From Pachyseris speciosa (lineage: Eukaryota; Cnidaria; Anthozoa; Scleractinia; Pachyseridae): a stretch of DNA of 64,000 nt. Below the pieces are notes generated by a model. That model made no database searches, was not told the DNA's origin, and worked only from the letters and a program-made list of their open reading frames with translations. Positions 11,986 to 20,610 of this stretch are shown piece after piece (position 1 is the first letter of the stretch; every line of letters starts with the position of its first letter). The DNA is taken from positions 164,821-228,820 of the forward strand of contig JAEMWC010001199.1 of assembly GCA_016490735.1 (NCBI GenBank), given 5' to 3'. The translations under genes and the position numbers were made by a program.

Positions 11986-12280
11986 AGTAGTATAGTGTTT
12001 GGGGGTTTCAGCGCAAAAATTAATTTAGGGGGGTGTTTTAGCAAAATGATCTCGGATTTTGGAAAAACTATAGTTATTTTACTTTTGATCTCGTATTCTG
12101 GAATATATAGTTGTTTAATTTGATGGAATATATAGTTGTTCAATCTGATGGAACCAAGGTCAGCACATTTTTGATCTCGTATTAAAATGCGTGATTTTCT
12201 CGGAAAAATCACCAAGCGTGACATTCTCGGAAAACAGGAAATGAGTCATCACCTATAGCTATTATTATAACTCACGTGAC
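11986..12280. repeat. Polinton left terminal inverted repeat
   Basis: Matches the complement of 30528-30754. The outer 100 bp or so is essentially identical. The left arm is longer because of an extra segment of roughly 65-70 bp at about 12105-12180, containing a repeated GGAATATATAGTTGTT motif. Both arms end internally at CTCACGTGAC. Confidence 0.93.
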
Positions 12281-12419
12281 GGTCGCATGATTTTTTCTAA
12301 CCAATCACAATGAAACAAGTTCCTTATTATAAATTCTTGAAGTAAAGTTTACTGACAATTTTTACTTTAAACGTTTATGCTAAAGTTTGTTATCAAACTC
12401 AAGATGCCCAAGTCTATTT

Positions 12420-13046
12420 TTAGATTTTATAATGTCCGTATGCATAGCTTGTCACGCCATTATCGTGAATATACCGCTTGTCGTCAAAGCAGCTGAGTGA
12501 TACTTTATTTATCTCATAACTTCCTAGTTGGTGGTTTTGGCTTCTGATTGTTTTCATTCTATGATGCAACTGTTTATTATCAAATAGTGTCTCTTTATAA
12601 TTTTCATATTTGATGTTATTCTTAATAATATTCTTCTTAATTCCTTTAGCAGTCTTCCCTCCTTTTCGGTTGTCTTTCATATAGCTATACATTTTCGATC
12701 GTAGACCGATGAATTCACAAATTGGAACTCCTGCAGCCTCATCTTTGAATTTACCAATTACTTTTTTATTCGTCTTATCGAAATATGGAGAGTATTCTGG
12801 GTAGTCGCTGTTGTCAAATTTATTTTTATCCTTCCAGAAATGTCTATAGACGTCTTGGGTTTCAATTTCATAGGTCAATGAGTCAGTGTCTGTGAAGAGC
12901 AGCTTCGCCTTGTTTCCGTACTTCTCTTTGATGTAGTTGTAGTGGAATTCATACATCAGTGTCTTGCTAAGGTCTAGAATACACATCCCCACGTATGCCG
13001 GCCTGTTTAGGGTAAGTGTGTCTTTTATCTTATGAACAGCTACCAA
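12420..13046 (-). pseudogene. POLB: Protein-primed DNA polymerase B, C-terminal part
   Basis: This 208-residue frame is the continuation of the polymerase encoded at 13040-16195 and is separated from it by a one-base frame change. It carries polymerase motif C (FTDTDSL, about residues 51-57), whose two Asp residues are catalytic. The later LRSKMYSY segment is the KxY motif that contacts the template-primer. It has no start codon of its own (the frame opens with TTG). The stop at 12420 lies about 140 bp inside the left inverted repeat, with only AT-rich sequence between. Confidence 0.93.
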
Positions 13047-16000
13047 ATTTTCATTGAAGATTTACTGCTTACATATGTCGGTTTGGCAGCCATTTTTAAT
13101 AGTTTCTTTTCATCGGTGACTAATCTGACGTCTACTCGCTTTCTGAGGTTTTCCATCGTTTTTCCAAATACACTGTTATTCATCAGCTTGAAAAAGTCTT
13201 TCTCAAAGGCATTTTTAGCATCAGTTCTTTTCTGAGTGTTGAAGTCGATGTTCTGTCTGAGCCATGCGGACTGATTGAACTCTAGAACTCGATGGACTTT
13301 AGTTATTTTCAAACCGAGATCAGTGTATAATTGGAGGTTCCTATAATGGAGCACGTATTTTTCTTTGTTGCTTAATGTTGGTATCAGTTTATGTACCAAA
13401 CCAGTTGATATATTGAATTTGCTAGCTATTTTCTTACAATAATCTGATAGCATGTCCCAAGCAACTTTAATCTTTTCCGGTCCCAGTGGATAGTCATTGT
13501 GAAGATCATGTAACTCTTGGGGGTATTCTAAATCAACTTCAAGTATCAAACCTTTGTTGCTGTCTTCTTTATACTTAGCCAGGTCTAAATTATTGATCTG
13601 TTTTTGTGTCATCCATCTGAATCCGCCTGTTGGTAAATGTTGACTCATAGCCCAACCATACAAATTATTAGCATCGAGATACATGATGTACTTCTCATCG
13701 TATTCTTTCATGTATTTATTGTTTGCTCTTCCATATCGGTTTGCTATATAACTGATTCCTCCACGCATACCCTTTTCAATGAATTGAAACATATCAATAT
13801 CAACCATAAGCTCTAGTTTAATGTCAGTCATTTTAAGCATGGCGTCCCAAGATAGCCCTGGAGATGTGAAATAGTGAAACGGGTCCAGTTTGTAGTACTC
13901 AAGGCATGTTTTTCTGAAGTTTTCAAATACATCAGCCAGTAGGAGTACATCTGTTTTAAGGTACAGATCATGATAATCGCCCATATTTTTGATTGAGAAT
14001 GTATTCCACACATTTTGAGCATGTGCATAGCCTTCATCTGATATATGCTCACCACTCAATATACTGTAGAATTCTTCTTTTGACGGCAGCTTTTGGTTAA
14101 ATTTATCGAAACTATCCATATAGTCATAAGGATAAACACCTTTTTGCGCCATCAAATTAAGATCCTTTCCCTTGAACTCTTGTGAGGTGTATTTTAAGGC
14201 TTCTTTTGGAAGATTGCTGACAAGTTTTTCCAAACTGGAGCTCATGAATTGGAAACTATCAATGAAGGTCAAGTGATTACCAAGCATGAAAGCCATATAC
14301 TTCTCCATGTTATTTGGGATAGCATTGATATTCATTTGACAGTCTTCACCTTTCTTGTTTTTGTAAGTGTGCTTCTTAACAATGGCTCCAATCTCCTGCA
14401 TAATAAAATGACTATCATAGCCTCTTAGATTGTGAAATATGACTGGTATCTTTATTTCATCTGGGTTCACTCTGAGTTTTAGATTACATTCTTGATGGGC
14501 AGAGCCTCTGTATTTACCAGTGATGTGACAGTGATCTCGAACTCGGATATCCTTGTCAGTGTATTTTTTATCACAAATGTGACATTCTTTGGCTTTTTGG
14601 AATTCCTTCTTATCATCTTTTGTCATTTTTAATGGTTTGTTGAATTCTTTTTTCACAACCTTCTTGCAATATGCAACTTCCTCCAACATAGCTTCCATGA
14701 ATTTGTACACAGCCTTTTCACCCCTGTATATTGCTGCTGGTTTGCTATATTTATCGTCATAGCAACAAAAAACTTTGTAACCATATCCACAGTCAGTATG
14801 CTTTTGATAAGCCTCTGTATATGATTTATCACTGTTGGGTTGGCAACCGTGTATTTTTTCAGTGATGGCCTCAAAATCAGCATAGATCACAAATGGTACC
14901 TGCTGTTGTTTATGAAAGTTGTTGAATTTCAGTATGTTGTTATCTTTGTTTGGCATTTTTATTGCCTGTGTGCCATTTACTTGCATGCAGTTGTCCTTGT
15001 GATCATTCAGAACCCTTTCAGAGCTGAAGCATTGAAGACAGTGCATACAAAAGTGTTTTCTTTCTTTGTGCTTTGTTTGATTGTACATAAACTTATTGAA
15101 ATCTTTGATTAGCACATAATGCTTGTTTTCATTTTCAGTTATTAGAAGCAGATTCAAGCAGTCTGCATATTTCTCTTTTGATACATATATTGGATAAGGT
15201 TGTTTCTCCTCATAACCGAATACATTGATGTTGATCTCATTTTGTTTTTCTATTTTGTTGTACTGTTTGTTAGTTACTGGAAATTCAATACCAGTGTAAT
15301 CCAATTTTTCAATGTATTTTTTGTCAACTTTTTTAATCCTCTGTGGATCTTTGTCTTGTGGGTTCAGGTGTCTGATGTGGCACCATCGGAAGCATTCATT
15401 ATCTTCATTTTTCAAGTTAATTAAACCTTTTTTATTTCGTAATTCTGCTGGCAGTTTTATGTATGAAGAACCTCTCATCGGTTGATATTTGACAACATTG
15501 ATATAATGACTATCAACAGATTCGATTGTCCAACCAGAACCTTCAGATACCCAAACTGCAATCTTATTCATTATTTGGTCTTTTGACAACTGTAGTGATT
15601 CAGTGACTTCCAGATTATTCACAAGTGTTTGAGCTGTGCTGTTGAAATATGCTGTTTTGTACTCTATTTGTCCATCTGATGTTTTTGTGAATGTTACCTT
15701 CAGCGTTTCAACAAATTTCAGTCCTTTCATTTCATTTAACAATTTTTTAATGTGTGTTTCGATTGCCATTCTTGTGTTTAGTAGTTGCTCTAGCGGGTCT
15801 TTGTCATTTTTTATATCAATTTCAAAAGACTCAGTGAAACCTTTTAAAGCTTTCTCTGTTTGTATAATCTTAGTCCTTGGTTCAGGAACTGGCTTTTTAG
15901 CTCTTGGGGCGGGAAATGGTCTCTTTTTCATTTGTTCTATTTCTTCCAAACATTTAGAAGGTGGGGGTGGTAATCTTTTCCTCTCAAAATAATCAACCAA

Positions 16001-16195
16001 TTGTTTCACAGTTGGTCTTACAGTTGTTTTCTTGATTTTTTTCATTCTTGGAGGAGGGGTTGGTTTGTAATCATCCACAACAACAATCTTTGGTTTCTTC
16101 TGTTGCTTCTTCAACAACAAATTGATTAATTCGGTTTTGCTTAGTTTTTCAAGACTCTTTTTATTCATACTATTGAGTGAGATAAAATTTTCCAT
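13040..16195 (-). CDS. POLB: Protein-primed DNA polymerase B, main part (frameshifted at its C-terminus)
   Basis: 1051 residues, starting at an ATG at 16195. Order of parts: a basic and proline-rich N-terminus (1-110); an N-terminal domain (about 150-360) that may include the terminal-protein region; a C2H2-like finger (CMHC...H..NC, 383-403); exonuclease motif I (YADFEA, D440/E442); an endonuclease-VII-like CxxC/DHCH/HxEC zinc element (538-570); exonuclease II (HNLRGYD, 588-594) and III (YLKTD, 745-749); polymerase motif A (LDANNLYGW, 840-848); and motif B (KLMNNSVFGK, about 1003-1012). Motif C lies in the next frame, so the enzyme is split near 13040-13065 by a single-base change. The protein would copy the element from terminal-protein primers. 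Its promoter region differs from that of the capsid genes. Confidence 0.95.
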   Translation of the reverse strand: MENFISLNSMNKKSLEKLSKTELINLLLKKQQKKPKIVVVDDYKPTPPPRMKKIKKTTVRPTVKQLVDYFERKRLPPPPSKCLEEIEQMKKRPFPAPRAKKPVPEPRTKIIQTEKALKGFTESFEIDIKNDKDPLEQLLNTRMAIETHIKKLLNEMKGLKFVETLKVTFTKTSDGQIEYKTAYFNSTAQTLVNNLEVTESLQLSKDQIMNKIAVWVSEGSGWTIESVDSHYINVVKYQPMRGSSYIKLPAELRNKKGLINLKNEDNECFRWCHIRHLNPQDKDPQRIKKVDKKYIEKLDYTGIEFPVTNKQYNKIEKQNEININVFGYEEKQPYPIYVSKEKYADCLNLLLITENENKHYVLIKDFNKFMYNQTKHKERKHFCMHCLQCFSSERVLNDHKDNCMQVNGTQAIKMPNKDNNILKFNNFHKQQQVPFVIYADFEAITEKIHGCQPNSDKSYTEAYQKHTDCGYGYKVFCCYDDKYSKPAAIYRGEKAVYKFMEAMLEEVAYCKKVVKKEFNKPLKMTKDDKKEFQKAKECHICDKKYTDKDIRVRDHCHITGKYRGSAHQECNLKLRVNPDEIKIPVIFHNLRGYDSHFIMQEIGAIVKKHTYKNKKGEDCQMNINAIPNNMEKYMAFMLGNHLTFIDSFQFMSSSLEKLVSNLPKEALKYTSQEFKGKDLNLMAQKGVYPYDYMDSFDKFNQKLPSKEEFYSILSGEHISDEGYAHAQNVWNTFSIKNMGDYHDLYLKTDVLLLADVFENFRKTCLEYYKLDPFHYFTSPGLSWDAMLKMTDIKLELMVDIDMFQFIEKGMRGGISYIANRYGRANNKYMKEYDEKYIMYLDANNLYGWAMSQHLPTGGFRWMTQKQINNLDLAKYKEDSNKGLILEVDLEYPQELHDLHNDYPLGPEKIKVAWDMLSDYCKKIASKFNISTGLVHKLIPTLSNKEKYVLHYRNLQLYTDLGLKITKVHRVLEFNQSAWLRQNIDFNTQKRTDAKNAFEKDFFKLMNNSVFGKTMENLRKRVDVRLVTDEKKLLKMAAKPTYVSSKSSMKIW

Positions 16196-16302
16196 TTATA
16201 TAATAACTATATGAATATTTTTTTGTTTAACTGTTTTTAATACGCGTTTAAGTAGGGCTAATAATTCAAGTGATTCCAAATTCTGGAATCCTTTGAACAG
16301 TT

Positions 16303-16497
16303 TTAAATTTTATTTTTTTGATGCTTTTTTGTTTTTGTGTGAAGCGTTTTACCAGCCATTGTGTAATTTTTACCATTATTACAAACTTCACAGAACCATT
16401 CTTTATTTAGCATATAGGTAGTCTTACGTTTTCTTCTTTCATCATCGCTTAATACTCTGGGCCTTCCTCGACCTCTTTTGACATTTTGATTCTCCAT
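16303..16497 (-). CDS. Small AT-hook / zinc-knuckle protein
   Basis: 64 residues from an ATG at 16497. An AT-hook core (RGRGRPR, residues 8-14) is followed by a basic linker and a CEVC...H...H arrangement (about residues 36-59) that could bind one zinc ion. This combination points to a minor-groove DNA-binding protein. It lies between polymerase and the BRO nuclease on the same strand. Its start is preceded by AT-rich TATAACTATATATT sequence like that before the polymerase start and unlike the capsid-gene motif. A role in early transcription or genome organisation is an inference. Confidence 0.7.
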   Translation of the reverse strand: MENQNVKRGRGRPRVLSDDERRKRKTTYMLNKEWFCEVCNNGKNYTMAGKTLHTKTKKHQKNKI

Positions 16498-16515
16498 AAT
16501 ATATAGTTATATAAA

Positions 16516-17313
16516 TTATTTTTTTAAATATCTGTCTCTTCTTGACAAGTATAATTTGCTCTGTTCCATGTGTTTAGTTATTTCATGAATCAAGTCTTCG
16601 AAACTATTGCTCATGATGTATTTGCAGTTGTTTTTCTCATACATTAGCTTCATATCAGACTGTTTGTCTGACACTTTATACACACCTGTTGGGCTTTTGA
16701 ATTCAAGACAAAGAGCACTGTGTTTTCTTGTGGGATTCATCAGCATTAAATCACACTGTCCAGCCATATATCCTTTCTTATAACTTCTGATTCGCATGTT
16801 TGAGCTTATTTGATTTTCACCTAATCCCGCCACCATTAATGCACCTTCATATTTCTTTCTGATGAATGACACAATCTTGTAGTGCAGATCATCTTCACTT
16901 TCAATCATCAGCATATTATTGCTTCTGTCATTGAACTGTTTGTAATATCCCTGTTTCCTGATTGATGGCAATACTTTTGATGTAACCCAATGTTTAAATT
17001 TTACTGCTTCTTGTTTTTTAGAAGACAATATTAGTGAATAAAGTCCAGATTCATTTATGAAGAAACATTTGAAAGTTTTTTCGGGGGTCTCAGCACGAGG
17101 GACCATTTTTGTCCCCCGTGAATTTATGCTGATTTTGTGGTCTCTTAAGATTTTATCATCCGATACAACATAATCTCTGATTGCTCTTTGTGGATTTTTA
17201 TAGTCAAGAATAGAAGCTATGTCTCTACCTCTGAACCAAATCTCATTGTTGTCATCAAGATAACAATCTATTGATACATCCAATTCTTTATTATCGTAGG
17301 AATATTTTTGCAT
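16516..17313 (-). CDS. BRO-N domain protein fused to a VRR-NUC-like nuclease
   Basis: 265 residues, intact, from an ATG at 17313. Residues 10-122 form a BRO-N domain (WFRGRDIASILDY near 26-38, and the GLYSLILSSKK segment near 90-100), a DNA-binding module common in large DNA viruses and phages. The C-terminal half has a PD-(D/E)XK pattern of the VRR-NUC type: Glu166, Asp188 (GQCDLML), Glu204-x-Lys206 (LEFKSPTG) and Gln218. The likely role is sequence-guided cutting or resolution of DNA during replication or recombination. The stop is 19 bp before the next gene's start, and 143 bp of AT-rich sequence separates it from the integrase. Confidence 0.85.
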   Translation of the reverse strand: MQKYSYDNKELDVSIDCYLDDNNEIWFRGRDIASILDYKNPQRAIRDYVVSDDKILRDHKISINSRGTKMVPRAETPEKTFKCFFINESGLYSLILSSKKQEAVKFKHWVTSKVLPSIRKQGYYKQFNDRSNNMLMIESEDDLHYKIVSFIRKKYEGALMVAGLGENQISSNMRIRSYKKGYMAGQCDLMLMNPTRKHSALCLEFKSPTGVYKVSDKQSDMKLMYEKNNCKYIMSNSFEDLIHEITKHMEQSKLYLSRRDRYLKK

Positions 17314-17456
17314 TTGTATATTATATTAATTTATTTTTTAATTCATTTTCGACCTGTGTTTAAATATAGTCAGGAATAATAATATTCTTGGCTACATAAT
17401 AGCAAATAACAGATATACTGTGGGTCTCCTTGTATATATGTTAGATAATTTTCTCT

Positions 17457-18319
17457 TTATAATATGTCTTTTAAATCCTTGAACGGTATCCAACTGTTGA
17501 AGTCATCACTATATCCCTTCCACTTCACCAAAGCTTGTTTCTTCTTGTAATCTCTGCGAATGACTTTATCAATACGGAATACATCCTGTCTAGCTTTTAA
17601 TAACTCAGGTTCATAAAAACTCCCTTGTATTTCTTCATCGTTGAGATTTTTTAGTTTGTAAGTGATTGGATTAGTGTATTGGATCTTATCAACTGTAAAT
17701 ACTTCCTCAGTCCAATTTGGTGTATAGCCCTTGTCGAACACATTCCGTTTATACTTAGATATTCGGACCTTGTCGCCGACCTTAAATTTTGGTTTAGATG
17801 TTACTTGCTTCATGTCACCATATAAATTGAAGTAAACAGTTCCCTCATTCCTCTTTTTACTAGCTTCAACGGGTGTCATCTTTGTGCTTAAATGTTTGGT
17901 ATTATTATACTCTTTCACCAATTTTGGTAACATGTCTAAATACTGTGTATTACCTTGAACAGTGAACTGCTTCCACATTTTGGACTTCATTGTCCTATTC
18001 CATCTTTCAACTACTGATGACTTCTCTTCATTCTCAGTTGAGTACATCTGTACACTACACTGCCTTCCTTGAATATTGTTTTGAATGCTTCAGTGACAGA
18101 TTCACCTTTCTTATCCTTCAATGGGACAATCCAACCATATTTTCTGAAGACATCAATAACCATAAGAAGATATCGATAACCTTTATTCCATTTACTGAAC
18201 TGTTGCATTTCAACTACATCACTTGCCCATATTTCACCAATTTTATTTACAATCACACGCCGCCGAGTGAAATTTCGTTTTATGGGTGCATGTAATTCAT
18301 CTGCTAATTTTTCATGCCA
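17457..18319 (-). pseudogene. INT: Retroviral-type integrase with chromodomain (broken)
   Basis: Two frames make up the gene. The upstream frame (open from at least 18319 to about 18045) carries the first catalytic Asp of the DDE core (IWASDVVEM) and the strand containing VIDVFRKYGW. The downstream frame (from about 18047 to 17457) starts at TEN and carries the catalytic Glu (VVERWNRTM, residue 14), a C-terminal SH3-like region (KVGDKVRI) and a chromodomain (about 155-193, with VKWKGY and NSWIP). The segment that should carry the second Asp is absent at the join, so there is an internal deletion plus a frame change and the enzyme cannot be active. No clear ATG is seen; the frame runs upstream into the end of the phospholipase gene. 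Confidence 0.9.
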
Positions 18320-18618
18320 GTTTTCTTCACTCGACGGCTTTTTCCGTTTTTTGCAACACCAAGACCAAGTTTCTGTTTTTTGTCGATTAAGAATCTAGCT
18401 GTTTGACCCCATTTTGGCTTCTCACCATAAGGAATCTGATCAAGTGACTTGATCATTGTTCTATCACAATCACCTTTGTCTTTTTTCATGTCATAACAAA
18501 TATCATGGTAAGCTGCAATCTCATCTACTTTATTGTAAGGTAGGACATTCCATTTTAACACCTCTCCAGTCAATGGTTCATATTCCAGTTGTTCATCCAA
18601 TGGATTATAAGGGCCCAT
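18304..18618 (-). CDS. Phospholipase A2-like domain (parvovirus/adintovirus type)
   Basis: 104 residues. NPLDEQL (5-11) followed by AAYHDICYD (35-43) is the calcium-loop and HD-xx-YD catalytic pattern of the viral-type phospholipase A2 used by parvoviruses and adintoviruses to breach membranes during entry. The calcium loop is altered: the position of the second loop Gly is Tyr (GPYN). A TAA codon directly before this ATG lies in the same frame as the upstream stretch 18619-19030, so this is more likely the second half of a longer protein cut by a stop than a separate gene. The basic tail (KSRRVKK) overlaps the integrase frame. Confidence 0.75.
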   Translation of the reverse strand: MGPYNPLDEQLEYEPLTGEVLKWNVLPYNKVDEIAAYHDICYDMKKDKGDCDRTMIKSLDQIPYGEKPKWGQTARFLIDKKQKLGLGVAKNGKSRRVKKTGMKN

Positions 18619-19030
18619 TTATTTATACTTACTTGGAGTCCAACCTGCTTTTGGTTTAGGAAGCTTGCCAATAACCTTATGAATGTCAATAGCACCACCA
18701 CGTGTATAATCAATGCCTTTAATATCTGTTTTATGGGTTTGTCTCTTATCAGAGCGTTTGGGTCGTATTTTTGTACTTAAATCAAATAATGCTTGTTTTC
18801 CAACTGAACTAATAGCAGGCTTTGCTAGGGAAAGTCCTTTGTCAATTAAATACTGTTGATTTTTTGGATTTCTGAGAGCTTCTGAAGCGTAATATCTTCC
18901 AGCTTGCAATGCCTTTTTACCAATCATTGGAGCCGCATGACCAAGCAAATCTAATCCAGTTGTTAATAATGTTGATCCTATGCCCGCCCCTTCAGACGGG
19001 CTAATTAGTTTCCCCGATTTCTGACAAATT
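18619..19030 (-). pseudogene. Middle part of the phospholipase-type capsid protein
   Basis: Open frame without an ATG near its beginning. It is Ala/Gly/Lys-rich with a helical, amphipathic look (GKKALQAGRYYASEAL) and ends in a Pro/Lys-rich linker, then TAA. It lies in the same frame as the phospholipase domain downstream, and one frame away from the zinc-ribbon peptide upstream (19005-19160). Three consecutive pieces in this order suggest one original protein of about 285 residues, now interrupted by one frameshift and one stop. Confidence 0.6.
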
Positions 19031-19160
19031 TAGTCTTTGTGATTCCACATTCAGCACAAGTACATTTCATCACAGTTCGACCATTTTTAGTCTTCTGATA
19101 TCTTTCACTTCCTGGTACACATTCAGTGACTTTCTTCTGTTTCACACAATAAGACTTCAT
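19005..19160 (-). CDS. DUF5679-like zinc-ribbon peptide (N-terminus of the phospholipase-type protein)
   Basis: 51 residues from an ATG at 19160, preceded by GGTATATG, which fits the capsid-gene start motif. It begins MKSYCV, contains KTKNGRT, and carries a CTCAEC knuckle (residues 33-38). This is the pattern of a short double-Cys zinc ribbon placed at the N-terminus of phospholipase-bearing proteins in related elements. The frame stops at 19005 while a neighbouring frame continues, so a frameshift near 19010-19030 probably separates it from the rest of the gene. Confidence 0.6.
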   Translation of the reverse strand: MKSYCVKQKKVTECVPGSERYQKTKNGRTVMKCTCAECGITKTKFVRNRGN

Positions 19161-19171
19161 ATACCAATAGG

Positions 19172-19300
19172 TTAGATATTTTTGAAATAATTCATGATAA
19201 ACCTGTGATTGACACTTGTGTCTGTGGGATCAAAATCAGCATTATGTATTGTGTTCAGAATCGATTTGCCATTCTGTCTCTCAAGAAGATAGTACAAAAC
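19172..19300 (-). pseudogene. PRO: C-terminal tail of the cysteine protease, displaced by a frameshift
   Basis: After the protease frame ends at 19281, the neighbouring frame continues from within the same Cys-containing segment (VLYYLLERQNGKS) to a stop at 19172. The tail includes an acidic patch and NHRFIMNYF. The break lies in a T-rich run near 19295-19301, only a few codons after the catalytic Cys, so the last roughly 40 residues are lost from the main frame. Confidence 0.7.
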
Positions 19301-20486
19301 ACCAATATCCACACAATACTGAATCCCTTTCTTGTATCTCATCTCCAGAGTATTCAAGTTGTTTTCCACTTGTAGCCATGTATTTCTGTACTTCTGTTGG
19401 CATCATTAAACCAAATGAGTCAAAGTATTCACAGTATCTATCACCAATTCGATAACATACCCAGTGAGTACCAGGTCCAATCTGACTGTCGAGATTGACT
19501 ATTCCACATTCATTGTTTCTCATCAGGTTTGGCAGATTGTCTCTTGAAAATACTCCTCTAAAATGTTTTATTCCAAGTTGTTTAACCCAATTGATTAAAT
19601 CAAAGTTGGATAAGGGTTTATTTACAAAATGGTTCCTAGTATGGGGATTGAATTGAATGGACTGTTTTTGCCCAGTAGAAGTCCTTTTCCTTTGGTTTTT
19701 CTTTTTTTTTTTCATTCCCATGCCTATTGGGTTATCCCATGTACCAAAAACAGGAGGGGATTGCCATGGAATCATAGCATGTTTTCCACCACTTTTATTT
19801 TTATTTATTGCAATGGAATCTGGAACATGAACTGGTAATGACCGTCTTGGACGGCTGCTTTCAACATGCAATCCTTTTCCAGTTAATTTTCTAATTGCTT
19901 CTATGGCCAAAGGAATTCCAATACTGGCGAGTATTGTTCCAATACCATTTCCAATCTGTGTTTTTGTTGGTTTTATAACAACGTCTCCACCATACTGCAT
20001 TTTTTGAATAATATCTGCCATCTGTCTCGTATTCAATAAATTTCCTAGATTCAATAATTGGGATAAATTGGCATTAGGAATAAGAAATCCTCCACTTTGT
20101 TTCTTCCCAAATAGTTTATCAACACCGAGACTTGCTAATGAAGACAGTGCACCAGTAGCCAATGCTGGAGCCGCTTTAGCTACTGCTTTACCTGCATAAG
20201 GCAATAGTCTTGTTCCAAGTGAAAAAAGACTGGACCAAAGAGAACCTCCTTCTACAACAGCTTTTCTGATTTGATTTTTTGATATCTTAATGTCTGAACC
20301 TTTTCCTGATCTATTTGATTTGATCAGTTTATTGATTTGTCTCTTAGTCAACATTAGTTGATCATTTTCAGACAATTCACTATGCGTCAACCTTATTGTT
20401 ACAGGTGAATTTGTTGCATAAGCTTTTGCTAGCTTTTGTTTCTGACCTTGTGAAAGTGTCACTCCATGAGGATGATAAGTAGTCAT
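19281..20486 (-). CDS. PRO: Core/minor virion protein fused to adenovirus-type cysteine protease
   Basis: 401 residues from an ATG at 20486. Residues 1-60 hold a basic N-terminal block with LTKRQINKL. Residues 80-205 are Gly/Ala-rich and hydrophobic (GALSSLASLG, GTILASIGIPL), typical of a membrane-active core or pVI-like virion protein. A Lys/Arg cluster at 258-268 precedes the protease domain (about 288-400). The catalytic set is His341 (THW), Asp356 (YFDSFG), Gln385 and Cys392 (LCGYWC). Protease and core protein are usually encoded separately in such elements; here they share one frame, either as a true fusion or through loss of a stop. The extreme C-terminus is frameshifted (19172-19300). 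The protease would mature virion precursors. Confidence 0.88.
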   Translation of the reverse strand: MTTYHPHGVTLSQGQKQKLAKAYATNSPVTIRLTHSELSENDQLMLTKRQINKLIKSNRSGKGSDIKISKNQIRKAVVEGGSLWSSLFSLGTRLLPYAGKAVAKAAPALATGALSSLASLGVDKLFGKKQSGGFLIPNANLSQLLNLGNLLNTRQMADIIQKMQYGGDVVIKPTKTQIGNGIGTILASIGIPLAIEAIRKLTGKGLHVESSRPRRSLPVHVPDSIAINKNKSGGKHAMIPWQSPPVFGTWDNPIGMGMKKKKKNQRKRTSTGQKQSIQFNPHTRNHFVNKPLSNFDLINWVKQLGIKHFRGVFSRDNLPNLMRNNECGIVNLDSQIGPGTHWVCYRIGDRYCEYFDSFGLMMPTEVQKYMATSGKQLEYSGDEIQERDSVLCGYWCFVLSS

Positions 20487-20519
20487 ATAATATATGTTTA
20501 TACTAAATTGTATTTAATA

Positions 20520-20610
20520 CAAACAATCATTTAATTTAATTATTAATTTATTCAATTTATTTAATTTATTTATTTTATTTAATTTATTTATTTTATTCAA
20601 TTTATTTAAT
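20520..20610. repeat. ATTTA-rich tract between protease gene and MCP
   Basis: Low-complexity tract of repeated AATTTATTTATTT units, immediately downstream of the MCP stop codon and upstream of the core-protease start. It would lie in the MCP 3' end and the core-protease promoter region. No gene is present. Confidence 0.8.

Noticed and set aside
11787..12224. Arginine-rich frames at the left end of the Polinton
   Set aside because: They are produced by a GAC trinucleotide tract in R1 and by reading through the inverted repeat.
14840..15992. Hydrophobic plus-strand frames across the polymerase gene
   Set aside because: They are antisense shadows of a clearly coding minus-strand gene.
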